Assembly (NCBI RefSeq): GCF_900637655.1
Contig: NZ_LR134384.1
Span: 186,001-250,000 of the forward strand
DNA from: Segatella oris
Lineage (GTDB): Bacteria; Bacteroidota; Bacteroidia; Bacteroidales; Bacteroidaceae
Direction: 5' to 3'
DNA: 64,000 nt
Shown here: piece by piece, positions 1-7,355 of the stretch
Layout of the letters: every line of letters starts with the position of its first letter
Position numbering within the stretch: the first letter of the stretch is position 1
Program-made: the position numbers and the translations under genes
Notes under the pieces: model-generated
The model's input: the letters and a program-made list of their open reading frames with translations, nothing else
The model's database searches: none
Told to the model about the DNA's origin: nothing

Positions 1-1326
1 ATGAGTCAAGGCAGGAGCCTCCGTGGTCAGCGTGTCGAGAATAACCGTTTGCTGCATTTCAAAATCGTCGTAATCGGGAAATTGCAACCAAACATCAGCG
101 AAACGGAAACCAAACAACTCGCGTATATTGCGCACACGTTGCACCTTTACGCGGTCACCATTGGCTATGAAAGCCAGCTGACCATGGTCGCCTTGCGGTT
201 TATCAAGATATTTATTCTTGACCACCATCAGCAGATCTCCGGTACAAAGTTCGTCTTCACGGTCGAGCACTGTAGCCCGAATGCCTTGGTTGTAGACGTT
301 GGCTCGCTTGTTACTCCGCGTAACCACCATGGTTTCGTCCATGCCCACATCGGCGTAACTGCTGCTAATGCGCTCCACAAGTTCGTCACCCGGCACCATG
401 ACAATATCTGCAAACCCCTTGAAACGAATGCGGGGAAGCCCTACTTTTAACAAGTTATCACAAGAAAACTCGCTAAAATCAAGCCCACTATTTGATGCTG
501 TCTGAACTTTCCCTTTCCTTGGAGAAAAACTTGAGTTGAGCCTACTTTCACCCATATTACTATCTATAAGCCCACTATCTGACTGCAACAGAACCTCCCC
601 TCTCCTTGGAGAGGGGGCGGGGGTGAGGCTTCTTATATACGTTGCATTCACCAAAATCCCACTATCTTGGCTCTGCCTGAGCACCTCCCTCAAGTCACAT
701 TCATAGACTTTCAGCCCCATAGCCTCAAGAACCTCGGCATGAAGTGCAGGCGCTTCTTCCTCACCTACAGGCGGCAACTGGGCACAATCGCCCACCAACA
801 ACATATGGCAATTCTGTCCATTATAGACAAACTGCACCAGATCGGAGAGCAAATCGCCCGTTCCGAAGTCGCTCGTCATTCCCCCACCTCTGCCTATCAT
901 CGAAGCCTCATCAATCATAAAGAGCGTGTTTTTGTGCATGTTGTCGTTCAGATTAAACTGTCCCCCAATGCCCGAATAGCTTTTCTCACGATAGATTTTA
1001 CGGTGAATGGTGAAGGCAGTGTGCCCACTATTCATGGCAAAGACCTTGGCAGCACGACCTGTAGGCGCCATTAACAGCAGCTTTTGTCCTAACCGAGTGA
1101 ACGTGCGCACCATTGCTCCGGCCAATGAAGTCTTACCCGTTCCGGCCGAACCACGCATCACCATGACGCAGTTTTGCTCCCTATCGGCTAAGAAACAAGC
1201 AAAGGTTTCAAGGGCGTTCAACTGGTCATGCGTGGGCGTAAAACCGAACTCGCGCACCACTTCATCTATAAATTCCTGTATTTTCAATGCAATAACGTAG
1301 AAAGTTTTTTGTAACTTTGCAGACAT
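1..1326 (-). CDS. RecD-like ATP-dependent DNA helicase (C-terminus beyond window)
   Basis: An open frame of 442 codons reads from an ATG at 1326 to the left edge with no stop. It shows a Walker A motif (GSAGTGKT, about residue 45), a Walker B/DEAD-like motif (MIDEAS), a motif III region (VGDCAQLPPVG), a DxG strand exchange region (VVTRSNKRA) and a UvrD_C_2-like patch (HGQLAFIANGD). This order is typical of the short RecD/Pif1-like superfamily 1B helicases of Bacteroidetes, which unwind DNA in repair. The ATG at 1326 overlaps the opposing promoter, and a TTG at 1287 is a possible alternative start. The last 50 or so residues are probably missing. The protein carries an unusual in-frame duplication between motif III and the C-terminal domain (see the repeat at 493-666). 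The family call is firm; the biological role is inferred. Confidence 0.85.
   Translation of the reverse strand, partial: MSAKLQKTFYVIALKIQEFIDEVVREFGFTPTHDQLNALETFACFLADREQNCVMVMRGSAGTGKTSLAGAMVRTFTRLGQKLLLMAPTGRAAKVFAMNSGHTAFTIHRKIYREKSYSGIGGQFNLNDNMHKNTLFMIDEASMIGRGGGMTSDFGTGDLLSDLVQFVYNGQNCHMLLVGDCAQLPPVGEEEAPALHAEVLEAMGLKVYECDLREVLRQSQDSGILVNATYIRSLTPAPSPRRGEVLLQSDSGLIDSNMGESRLNSSFSPRKGKVQTASNSGLDFSEFSCDNLLKVGLPRIRFKGFADIVMVPGDELVERISSSYADVGMDETMVVTRSNKRANVYNQGIRATVLDREDELCTGDLLMVVKNKYLDKPQGDHGQLAFIANGDRVKVQRVRNIRELFGFRFADVWLQFPDYDDFEMQQTVILDTLTTEAPALTH
493..666 (-). repeat. In-frame 87-bp (29-codon) double repeat inside the helicase gene
   Basis: On the coding strand the marker GATAGTGGG starts at 666 and 579, and AATAGTGGG starts at 492, so the spacing is exactly 87 bp twice. 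Each 29-residue unit starts DSG and has SPRRGEV or SPRKGKV near its end. Unit 1 contains a C-rich stem (CTCTCC AAGG AGAGGGG) of the kind found in dispersed intergenic palindromes of many genomes. The two units have diverged strongly, yet neither has a stop codon. They extend a surface loop between helicase motif III and the C-terminal domain. Confidence 0.8.
1290..1320 (+). promoter_or_regulatory. Bacteroidetes-type promoter for the 1390-3233 genes
   Basis: TAACTTTG at 1312-1319 followed by C matches the TAnnTTTG -7 box. No clear TTTG is present 19-20 bp upstream. The start of transcription would fall about 60 bp before the ATG at 1390, in the divergent gap with the helicase gene. Confidence 0.6.
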
Positions 1327-1389
1327 CAGCACATGCTTTGCACGCGCTGGCCTATCATTAACGCTACAAAGATAGAAACAATTATCGGA

Positions 1390-1872
1390 ATGAAGCTGGC
1401 AAAACATCATAATTTATGGCTCACGCTGTGCGTTCTCGGATTAGTGGTCATCTGCTTTTTGAGCATCAGTGCACCTATCAGATTTAAGAAAGAACAAGGC
1501 ATTCGCGAGCAAGCTGTCATCAATAGATTGGCAAAAATCCGTGCTGCTGAACTTAAATACTATCGCATCCACAAGGTCTATACGGGCGATTTCAGCGTGC
1601 TTATTAAAGGTGGTTACTTAGCCGACAGTCTGCAATATATTCCCTACAGTGACGGTAAGCGCTTTGATTTGGCCGCTACGGTGCAAGTAAGTAAGAGCGG
1701 ACGGCAATTGCCTTTGGCCGAATGTGGGGCCACATACGACACCTATCTCAACGGACTCGATGAGAATAGCATTGCTAATCTCATTGAAAAAGCCAATGAA
1801 AGCGGACGCTATGCAGGTATCCGCATAGGTGATATTGCCGCCGGTGACTCCCGACTATCTATCAATAAATAA
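1390..1872 (+). CDS. Small membrane-anchored protein of unknown function
   Basis: The protein is 160 residues when started at the ATG of 1390 (MKLAKHHNLW). An upstream ATG at 1333 would add 19 residues with no signal character, so the downstream start is preferred. Residues 9-27 form one hydrophobic helix, followed by a basic stretch and a helical region (KEQGIREQAVINRLAKIRAAELKY) reminiscent of the periplasmic part of pseudopilins or of short coiled coils. I recognise no enzymatic motif. It precedes the DUF3822 gene by 8 bp and rsmD follows, so the three probably form one operon. A role in the envelope is inferred only from the membrane segment. Confidence 0.75.
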   Translation: MKLAKHHNLWLTLCVLGLVVICFLSISAPIRFKKEQGIREQAVINRLAKIRAAELKYYRIHKVYTGDFSVLIKGGYLADSLQYIPYSDGKRFDLAATVQVSKSGRQLPLAECGATYDTYLNGLDENSIANLIEKANESGRYAGIRIGDIAAGDSRLSINK

Positions 1873-1880
1873 CGAAATCT

Positions 1881-2693
1881 ATGGCAGAAAATCCAATCAT
1901 ACGTCCTCCACACCGCGTCACTTTAAGGTTGACCGGCAACACAATGTCGTTTGCTATCGTCGACGAACAGGCTATCAATGGACTCGTTTATGAACCTTAT
2001 GTAGTGAAAAGCGGCATGTCGACAGCAGCCAATCTGCGGGAGGCTTTCACTGAAAGTCAACTGCTTAGCAAGGGATTTCAGCGTGCACAAGTGCTTATCG
2101 ACACGCCGGTGATGCTCGTTCCATTAGAGGAATTCAATGCCGATGACACTGAAACGCTATATCGTTACACTTTCACGGGCCATAAAAATGAAGAACTTCT
2201 CAACACCATTTTGCCCACACAGAATGCTGTAGCAGTGTATCCTATCAACAAAGATGTTAAGCTTGTGCTGACCGATCACTTCAAAGACATCCGCATTATG
2301 CCATTGATGCAGCCCGTGTGGAACTATCTTCACAAGCGCAGTTTCGTAGGAACGAAAAAGAAACTCTTTGCATATTTCCGTGGAAAACAAATGGATGTGT
2401 TCAGCTTCTCACAGAACCGTTTCCGCTTTTGCAACCGCTATGAGGTGGTCAACGATAACGATGCAGCCTACTTCATGCTCTATGTTTGGAAACATCTTGG
2501 CTTTGATGTGCACGAAGATGAACTGCATCTTTGTGGTCATTTGCCCGACAGAGAGATGCTCACAACCAGCTTGAAGGAATATATTCAGAAAGTATTTGTC
2601 ATCAATCCTGCAGCAGAATTCAACCGCGCTCCTATCACTAAGATAAAGGATTTGCCGTTCGACATGATGACTTTATTTGTAAAAGGCAGATAA
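1881..2693 (+). CDS. DUF3822 family protein
   Basis: The protein is 270 residues and begins MAENPIIRPPHRVTLRLTG. The N-terminal phrase LTGNTMSFAIVD and the overall length fit the Bacteroidetes DUF3822 family. These proteins have an actin-like or ribonuclease-H-like look but no established function. No signal peptide or membrane helix is seen, so it is probably cytoplasmic. It lies 8 bp after the small membrane protein and 9 bp before rsmD. The DUF3822-rsmD pairing recurs in Bacteroidetes, which suggests a link to ribosome or RNA metabolism, but this is inference. Confidence 0.8.
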   Translation: MAENPIIRPPHRVTLRLTGNTMSFAIVDEQAINGLVYEPYVVKSGMSTAANLREAFTESQLLSKGFQRAQVLIDTPVMLVPLEEFNADDTETLYRYTFTGHKNEELLNTILPTQNAVAVYPINKDVKLVLTDHFKDIRIMPLMQPVWNYLHKRSFVGTKKKLFAYFRGKQMDVFSFSQNRFRFCNRYEVVNDNDAAYFMLYVWKHLGFDVHEDELHLCGHLPDREMLTTSLKEYIQKVFVINPAAEFNRAPITKIKDLPFDMMTLFVKGR

Positions 2694-2702
2694 AAAAGCA
2701 AT

Positions 2703-3233
2703 ATGAGAATCATCACAGGAACCTATAAAGGCCGTCACTTCAATATACCTCGTACGTTCAAAGCACGTCCGACAACCGACTTCGCCAAGGAGAATATCTT
2801 CAATGTACTGCAAGGTTACATTGATTTTGAAGGCGCAACAGCTCTCGATCTCTTTGCAGGCACAGGCAGCATTTCATTGGAACTCGTCAGTAGAGGATGC
2901 AAACAAGTGGTCAGTGTGGAGGCCGATCGCGACCATGCCAACTTCATTCGTCAGTGTTTTGCTAAGCTCAAGGAAGATAAAGACTTGTTGATAAGGGGCG
3001 ATGTATTCCGTTTTTTGAAGAGTTGTCATCAGCAATTCAACTTTATTTTCGCTGATCCTCCATACGCACTAAAGCAACTTCCCGAGATACCCGACCTTAT
3101 CTTGAATGGCAATCTGCTTGCTGAAGACGGGCTTTTCGTGTTTGAACATGGCAAAGATCAAGACTTTTCGGCGCATCAACGCTTTGTAGAACATCGCAGT
3201 TATGGCAGCGTAAACTTCTCGATATTCAAGTAA
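2703..3233 (+). CDS. rsmD: 16S rRNA (guanine(966)-N(2))-methyltransferase RsmD
   Basis: The protein is 176 residues, normal for RsmD. It has the N-terminal MRIITGTYKGR pattern, RPTTDFAKENIFN for rRNA recognition, the SAM-binding motif I LDLFAGTGSISLE (about residues 48-60), an acidic motif II (VEADRD) and the catalytic DPPY (about residues 118-121). RsmD methylates N2 of G966 in 16S rRNA on the 30S particle, using SAM. It is the last gene of the plus-strand group. A small hairpin (AAGTGC/GCACTT, 3232-3250) overlaps the stop codon and faces the convergent gene at 3295. Confidence 0.93.
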   Translation: MRIITGTYKGRHFNIPRTFKARPTTDFAKENIFNVLQGYIDFEGATALDLFAGTGSISLELVSRGCKQVVSVEADRDHANFIRQCFAKLKEDKDLLIRGDVFRFLKSCHQQFNFIFADPPYALKQLPEIPDLILNGNLLAEDGLFVFEHGKDQDFSAHQRFVEHRSYGSVNFSIFK

Positions 3234-3294
3234 GTGCTGCCTTTGCACTTATCTTAATGCCTATAACTTTCATCCTATCATCACTCTTTGCATG

Positions 3295-3969
3295 CTATTC
3301 CTGGGGATCTTTTGTAGTTTCAAAGCATTTGTAAATATAGTAATAGAACAGCAAGGAAACGAAGAATGAGATAAAACCCAATATACCTGCCACCGCAAAA
3401 GACCATTCACCAAGCGATTTTGTAAGTATAGGAATACCGGCATTCACAATCATAAGCAACGCCAACAGTACCAAGCCACAATCTTTTATGCGCCCTGAGA
3501 AACTGAAAGCCAACACACATGCCACCACAAGCCATGCTCCGGAAAGCAGGAAAAAGGAACCAATCTGCAGATAAGAAACCACCCGTGAGACTGTTGAGAA
3601 ATAGAAAGAGGCATCTGTTCCAAACCAGGTAAAGACAGAACCCAACATAAAATTAGATACTAAAGCCACCATAAACACTAAGCAAGCCCATTGTCCCCAA
3701 TGTGCAATACGCCTTAAAGCTACCCACAACTCATTCAGAATGACACATTGAGCAACCACAACTGCAGCTCCCAAGATAAACATAAAGACTTTTCCTTTGA
3801 CAATAGGGAGCAACAATAATAAGCCTGCATTCTCTGCATTCCCCGGCAAACCTGGCAGCACAATGTTACGGATTACCGTCAGCACAATCACCACCCACAG
3901 GCTCACAAGCAATCTTCTATGCTGCTTCTTGCTGACTTTAAACATTGAGATTCCCTTATATTCATTCAT
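3295..3969 (-). CDS. Polytopic membrane protein of unknown function
   Basis: The protein is 224 residues with about six hydrophobic segments (roughly residues 20-40, 55-75, 95-115, 130-155, 160-180 and 195-215) and short charged loops. No catalytic motif is visible. It ends in a charged cytosolic-like tail (CFETTKDPQE). The ATG at 3969 is used; an internal ATG (MFKVSKKQ) eight codons later is equally possible because it directly precedes the basic residues before helix 1. The gene stands alone, convergent with rsmD, and has its own -7 box upstream. An uncharacterised inner-membrane protein is the safest description. Confidence 0.75.
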   Translation of the reverse strand: MNEYKGISMFKVSKKQHRRLLVSLWVVIVLTVIRNIVLPGLPGNAENAGLLLLLPIVKGKVFMFILGAAVVVAQCVILNELWVALRRIAHWGQWACLVFMVALVSNFMLGSVFTWFGTDASFYFSTVSRVVSYLQIGSFFLLSGAWLVVACVLAFSFSGRIKDCGLVLLALLMIVNAGIPILTKSLGEWSFAVAGILGFISFFVSLLFYYYIYKCFETTKDPQE

Positions 3970-4011
3970 AACTGATGATTATTTGATTTCCTAACTATTC
4001 TTCTTTTCTTC

Positions 4012-4019
4012 CAAATATA
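4012..4019 (-). promoter_or_regulatory. -7 box for the 3295-3969 gene
   Basis: The minus strand reads TATATTTG here, an exact match to TAnnTTTG, about 43 bp before the ATG at 3969. No good TTTG is found at the expected upstream spacing. Confidence 0.55.
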
Positions 4020-4115
4020 GCACTTGATTATCCATTAAGCCACACAAGTCATGAACAGAAAGACCACAAAAAGCATTATGAAAACAGATAACAGACGCTT
4101 CATCTCCATGCAGAT

Positions 4116-5093
4116 TTAATCTTCATCATAGGATAGCTGTTCCCTATGATAGGCTTCTGCAGCCCGAAGATAAGGTTTGAATGCAGGTTCATCAGGGTTT
4201 TCATAAACACACTGCAAGGCTATAGCTTTCACCCATTCAGCATCATTATAACCGTCTTCTTCTGGGATATACTGCCAACAGGCATGGATATTAAATTCAT
4301 CTTTAAGCCTCCTGATTTCCTCATTCAAAGGCTTTTTGGGATGCACCCAACACTCTATTTTCTCCCTCAAGCTAAGTTTTGACACACGAATACGCTCATA
4401 TTCAGCCCAATAAGCATCTACATCAATGGGGTCTTTCACCTTTCCATGGAGCGCATCCAACACATATTGCACATCTTCGGGCTTGCGGTAACGTGCCAAA
4501 GTGACTAAAGCCTCTATGTAATGGTCGTTTAAGAAGAGGGCTTTCACACGTGTATAATACTGTGGATGAGGGGGAAGTTTCATTAGCAACTGCGTGAGAT
4601 AACCGAGATATTTGGCGTGGGGTGTGAACAAAACACAACTATCGATAGCCAATGAGTCGGCTTTCGTCAGCCCATAATTCCGACCTTCCTGCTGCAGGAT
4701 TTCTATGCGGAGATTAGCCAGCGACTCCATATACGAATCACAACCATATAGTGCCGGCACACATGCCCGACTTTGAATATCCATCAAAGCAAGGTTTTTG
4801 GCAATGTCAGGGCGCTGCTTCATGAGTGCGATAAAGGCTGCCAAACGCGTCATCGGCACGCTGTCTGCCGCAGCCAACTGATAGAGTTCATCGGACGTAG
4901 CTACGTCTCCTAAAGCCTCAATCCATTCGTCCTGATGCGTAATTCGCCCCTCATAGCCCACTGCACCAGGCGTATAAGACCTGCCAATCCGCTGGATGAT
5001 GCGCTCAACTTCCTGACGAATAACAGGAGATTGACAGCCAACCAAAAGGCAAGTAAACACAAAACACAATCCAAAAAACTTGATTTTCTTCAT
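4116..5093 (-). CDS. Lipoprotein of unknown function, helical-repeat-like
   Basis: The protein is 325 residues. A signal peptide ends in a lipobox (CLLVGC, Cys at about residue 20), so it is a lipoprotein. The rest is rich in Leu, Ala and Arg helices with spacing like HEAT or TPR-type helical pairs (for example LAAFIALMKQRPDIAKNLALMD, and LNDHYIEALVTLARYRKPEDVQ). Tyrosine, tryptophan and acidic residues are frequent near the C-terminus. No enzymatic motif was found. It follows the TPR protein at 5124-6011 by 30 bp on the same strand and probably shares its promoter. Confidence 0.75.
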   Translation of the reverse strand: MKKIKFFGLCFVFTCLLVGCQSPVIRQEVERIIQRIGRSYTPGAVGYEGRITHQDEWIEALGDVATSDELYQLAAADSVPMTRLAAFIALMKQRPDIAKNLALMDIQSRACVPALYGCDSYMESLANLRIEILQQEGRNYGLTKADSLAIDSCVLFTPHAKYLGYLTQLLMKLPPHPQYYTRVKALFLNDHYIEALVTLARYRKPEDVQYVLDALHGKVKDPIDVDAYWAEYERIRVSKLSLREKIECWVHPKKPLNEEIRRLKDEFNIHACWQYIPEEDGYNDAEWVKAIALQCVYENPDEPAFKPYLRAAEAYHREQLSYDED

Positions 5094-5123
5094 CTTAAAA
5101 ACCTATTTTCATTAACCATTCAG

Positions 5124-6011
5124 CTACCACTTCAGCCCCAGCTCACGCTTAGCGTCATTGCAAAACTCTTCATTTGCACTCTTCAGCAGCTTCTTATAGA
5201 ATGCAATGGCTTGCTTCTTGTTGCCCGTTTCCTTAGAAAGGGTGGCAATATTAGCTACAACAATGTCATCATTTGGCGCCAAGTTATGCAACTGCAGCAA
5301 TACTTTTAAGGCCTCATTTTTCTCTCCTTTAGCCGTCAACAACGCCGCTTTATCATTCAGAAAATAAATGTTTTCAGGATAACTCCTTAGCACATGATTG
5401 ACAAAAGCCATGTTAACAGCGTCTTCCTGCGCGTCGTAGAGCTGACGAAAATAGCTTTGCAGCGTGGAGAAGAAGAAGTCTTCAGCTTCTGACGGCGTAG
5501 ACTTATCGTTTGTCCAAAGCCACTTTTGATGATTAATTACCGAACGGTCAACCACATGTTTCAATGTTTCAACAGCATCGTTCGCATGGTTTTCAAGCAG
5601 TTGCACATGGACTTTACCAAACCAAAGGTCGAGCCTGTCGGGATATTCTGCCAAACCTTCATCAAACTTTTGATAGAGTTTGCCCATCTTTTCAGCATCA
5701 TAGTACACATGATCGGTAATAGAACCAGCCTTATTTCCTGTTAAATCAGTCAGCAAAAGTCCATCATGTACCACCGTATCAGCCGAGAGTTGCAACACTT
5801 CTTTGCGTGCTTCCAACAACAAAAGATTACACCATGCGGCATATGTGTCGCCCGATAGCCCTGCTTTCTGCTCCCATTCAGGAATAAAAGCGCGCAGACC
5901 AACCGTGTCTTCCTTATCCAACAACTCCTGAAAATGCGCGTAGTAGTCGGTCTGCCCCCACGCCATGAGACTGCAAAGACAAACTGCAAAAAGAACCACT
6001 CTCCGTTTCAT
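5124..6011 (-). CDS. Exported TPR-repeat protein
   Basis: The protein is 295 residues with a cleavable signal peptide (MKRRVVLFAVCLCSLMAWGQ). Helical repeats follow, clearest in the C-terminal third. There, phrases such as YPENIYFLNDKAALLTAKGE and LAPNDDIVVANIATLSKETG have the A/L/G spacing of tetratricopeptide repeats. TPR domains bind partner proteins; no catalytic motif is present. It is the first gene of a two-gene unit with the lipoprotein at 4116-5093. A TTG-N19-TATATTTG promoter lies upstream. The partner is unknown. Confidence 0.8.
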   Translation of the reverse strand: MKRRVVLFAVCLCSLMAWGQTDYYAHFQELLDKEDTVGLRAFIPEWEQKAGLSGDTYAAWCNLLLLEARKEVLQLSADTVVHDGLLLTDLTGNKAGSITDHVYYDAEKMGKLYQKFDEGLAEYPDRLDLWFGKVHVQLLENHANDAVETLKHVVDRSVINHQKWLWTNDKSTPSEAEDFFFSTLQSYFRQLYDAQEDAVNMAFVNHVLRSYPENIYFLNDKAALLTAKGEKNEALKVLLQLHNLAPNDDIVVANIATLSKETGNKKQAIAFYKKLLKSANEEFCNDAKRELGLKW

Positions 6012-6040
6012 ATCACATCGTATTAAAGGATTTACACTGG

Positions 6041-6070
6041 CAAATATAGTAAAATTCTGTCAAAAGTCAA
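6041..6070 (-). promoter_or_regulatory. Promoter for the TPR protein and lipoprotein genes
   Basis: The minus strand shows TTG (6070-6068), 19 bp, then TATATTTG (6048-6041), about 30 bp before the ATG at 6011. This fits the Bacteroidetes consensus except for one base of the -33 box. Confidence 0.65.
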
Positions 6071-6076
6071 GTTCTT

Positions 6077-6240
6077 GTGAGAAATAAAACGCAATCTGCA
6101 GCGATATCATTCTGTAAAAATTCTTATCCCGTTTTTAACACTTCCAGACATGACCAAATAGAAATGAAAAGCCACTTTCTTTGCATCTATAAAGCCATTT
6201 TATGGCTTCGACACCCTCATTTCTTTCCTCTTGCCTTACA
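6077..6240 (-). repeat. Right module (R) of dispersed element, copy A
   Basis: Read on the minus strand, this stretch aligns by eye along its whole length with 18119-18265 on the plus strand. Shared landmarks are GGCAAGAGGAAAG, a small hairpin (AAGCCAT aaa ATGGCTT), ATAGATGCAAAGAAAG, CATTTCTATTTGGTCATG and an A/T-rich end with GGGATA. It abuts 22-bp array A. No gene is seen in it; a short open frame at 6077-6268 is judged spurious. Confidence 0.7.
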
Positions 6241-6346
6241 ATTTCAGTCACTTTACCGCCCAATATGACTGAGATGACCGTGTGATTTGATGCAGATTGC
6301 AAGATAATTTGACGCAGATTACAAGGTTATTCGATGTAAAACACGG
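6241..6346. repeat. 22-bp palindromic tandem array A (5 units)
   Basis: Core units start at 6245, 6267, 6289, 6311 and 6333, exactly 22 bp apart. Units vary (GACTGAGAT, GATGCAGATT, GACGCAGATT, GATGTAAAAC) but keep the shared GA..CA.ATT core and its flanks. The array lies upstream of the 6011 promoter and between two minus-strand transcription units. Confidence 0.85.
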
Positions 6347-6394
6347 CTTCTCTCAACATGATTTCACATTGCTTCTTGACTTTATTTTCATAAC

Positions 6395-6525
6395 TTTATG
6401 ATAGACAACGGATTACAAAATATCAAAATACAGCACGTATTTTGAACGAGAGAGCCTGACATTTTGAATACGCGAGCTATACAACGGCTATTGTAAAGTT
6501 TCTTGAAAGAAATTAACCTATAATT
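6395..6525 (-). repeat. Left module (L) of dispersed element, copy A
   Basis: On the minus strand this matches the sequence before array C (17317-17460) and, more weakly, the sequence before array D (29735-29880). Shared landmarks in order are TTTCTTTC, TTTACAA, CTCGCG, and the core AAATACGTGCTGTATTTTG followed by CATTTT or TATTTT. It sits on the left side of array A in element orientation. Confidence 0.6.
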
Positions 6526-6558
6526 CATTACGTAGGATGATACTGTGGCATATCAAAT

Positions 6559-6641
6559 GCTTTCGCGCGTTTCGTGCAATGGATGACAGCAGCGCAAAAG
6601 CAGATCTGCGAGGCCATACATTGCATGAAACGCGCGAAAGC
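6559..6641. repeat. Long inverted repeat (23-bp arms, 37-bp loop)
   Basis: Arms 6559-6581 and 6619-6641 are reverse complements at 22 of 23 positions (GCTTTCGCGCGTTTC at the outer end, CAATG at the inner end). The stem is G+C-rich for this genome. It lies 24 bp beyond the stop of the CBM9-like gene on the minus strand, so it could end that transcript, but no T-run follows. It could also be a small mobile palindrome. Confidence 0.75.
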
Positions 6642-6665
6642 GTAGGAATATCCCGATAAAGAAGA

Positions 6666-7319
6666 CTACAAGAAGGTGATCTGACCAAAGAAATCGGGAC
6701 GATGAAAGTCGGGAGATGCCACGTCAATCGGGTTCCAAGAGAGGAAATGAGGACGCGAAGTCTTGTCACCGCACTTATAGAAATTGGCACGCATCTGCTG
6801 TCCAGACAGGTCAACTAAACGGTGCCGGAAGAATGAGGACACGGGAACGACCAACGAAAGTTCCCAAGCCTGCGCCCCATTCTTCGTGTCGAAAGGCGTT
6901 CTTCCAAGTGAAGCCCAGCGGTCAATCTGATCGAGTAGTGCAACAGGTGCAGGTGTTCTGTGCTCTCGTGTCTGTCCATTGCAGAGCAGAACTGTACCGA
7001 TACAGTTGGTTTCAAGATTGTAATAGCCTCCTTCTGCATCGGGACTGACAAAGAATTCGCAGCATGAATCCTCCCACACGGGACCGAGATCATTGCCCGA
7101 AACGGCACGCACGCTATCCTCTTCTACCCGATAATGAATCATGATAGCATCGCCTTTATGGGCTATGGCAAATTCAACATGGGGGCAATAAGGGTAGTCT
7201 GACGGCCAATCTACAGTGTCTATCTTGTGATATTCAACTTTTTCGGTCTTGAAAAGAGAGGGAATATCAGCAGCTTTCACCTGCTGACAATCTAAACGTT
7301 TTACTTCTATTTGTTTCAT
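6666..7319 (-). CDS. CBM9-like carbohydrate-binding protein
   Basis: The protein is 217 residues with no signal peptide and resembles the carbohydrate-binding family 9-like (DOMON-type) proteins that occur beside Bacteroides glycosidases. Typical features are the central beta-sandwich motif VWEDSCCEFFVSPD (about residues 85-98), YYNLETNCIGTVLL, and a C-terminal SWNPIDVASPDFHRPDFFG. Family members bind sugars, but no catalytic activity is established. It follows the GH92 gene at 7356 by 36 bp, so both are probably co-transcribed and it should act on the same glycan. The lack of an export signal is notable, because its neighbour is exported. Confidence 0.75.
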   Translation of the reverse strand: MKQIEVKRLDCQQVKAADIPSLFKTEKVEYHKIDTVDWPSDYPYCPHVEFAIAHKGDAIMIHYRVEEDSVRAVSGNDLGPVWEDSCCEFFVSPDAEGGYYNLETNCIGTVLLCNGQTREHRTPAPVALLDQIDRWASLGRTPFDTKNGAQAWELSLVVPVSSFFRHRLVDLSGQQMRANFYKCGDKTSRPHFLSWNPIDVASPDFHRPDFFGQITFL

Positions 7320-7355
7320 TTCTTTAGGATTTTATGCTTTACTCCACTACTTTCT

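Noticed and set aside
1..1300. Plus-strand open frames at 1-450, 667-1074 and 1007-1300
   Set aside because: They lie opposite one continuous minus-strand helicase frame with clear motifs.
6077..6268. A 63-codon open frame in the 6012-6665 gap
   Set aside because: It covers the right module of a dispersed noncoding repeat, lacks a promoter and has no protein-like features.
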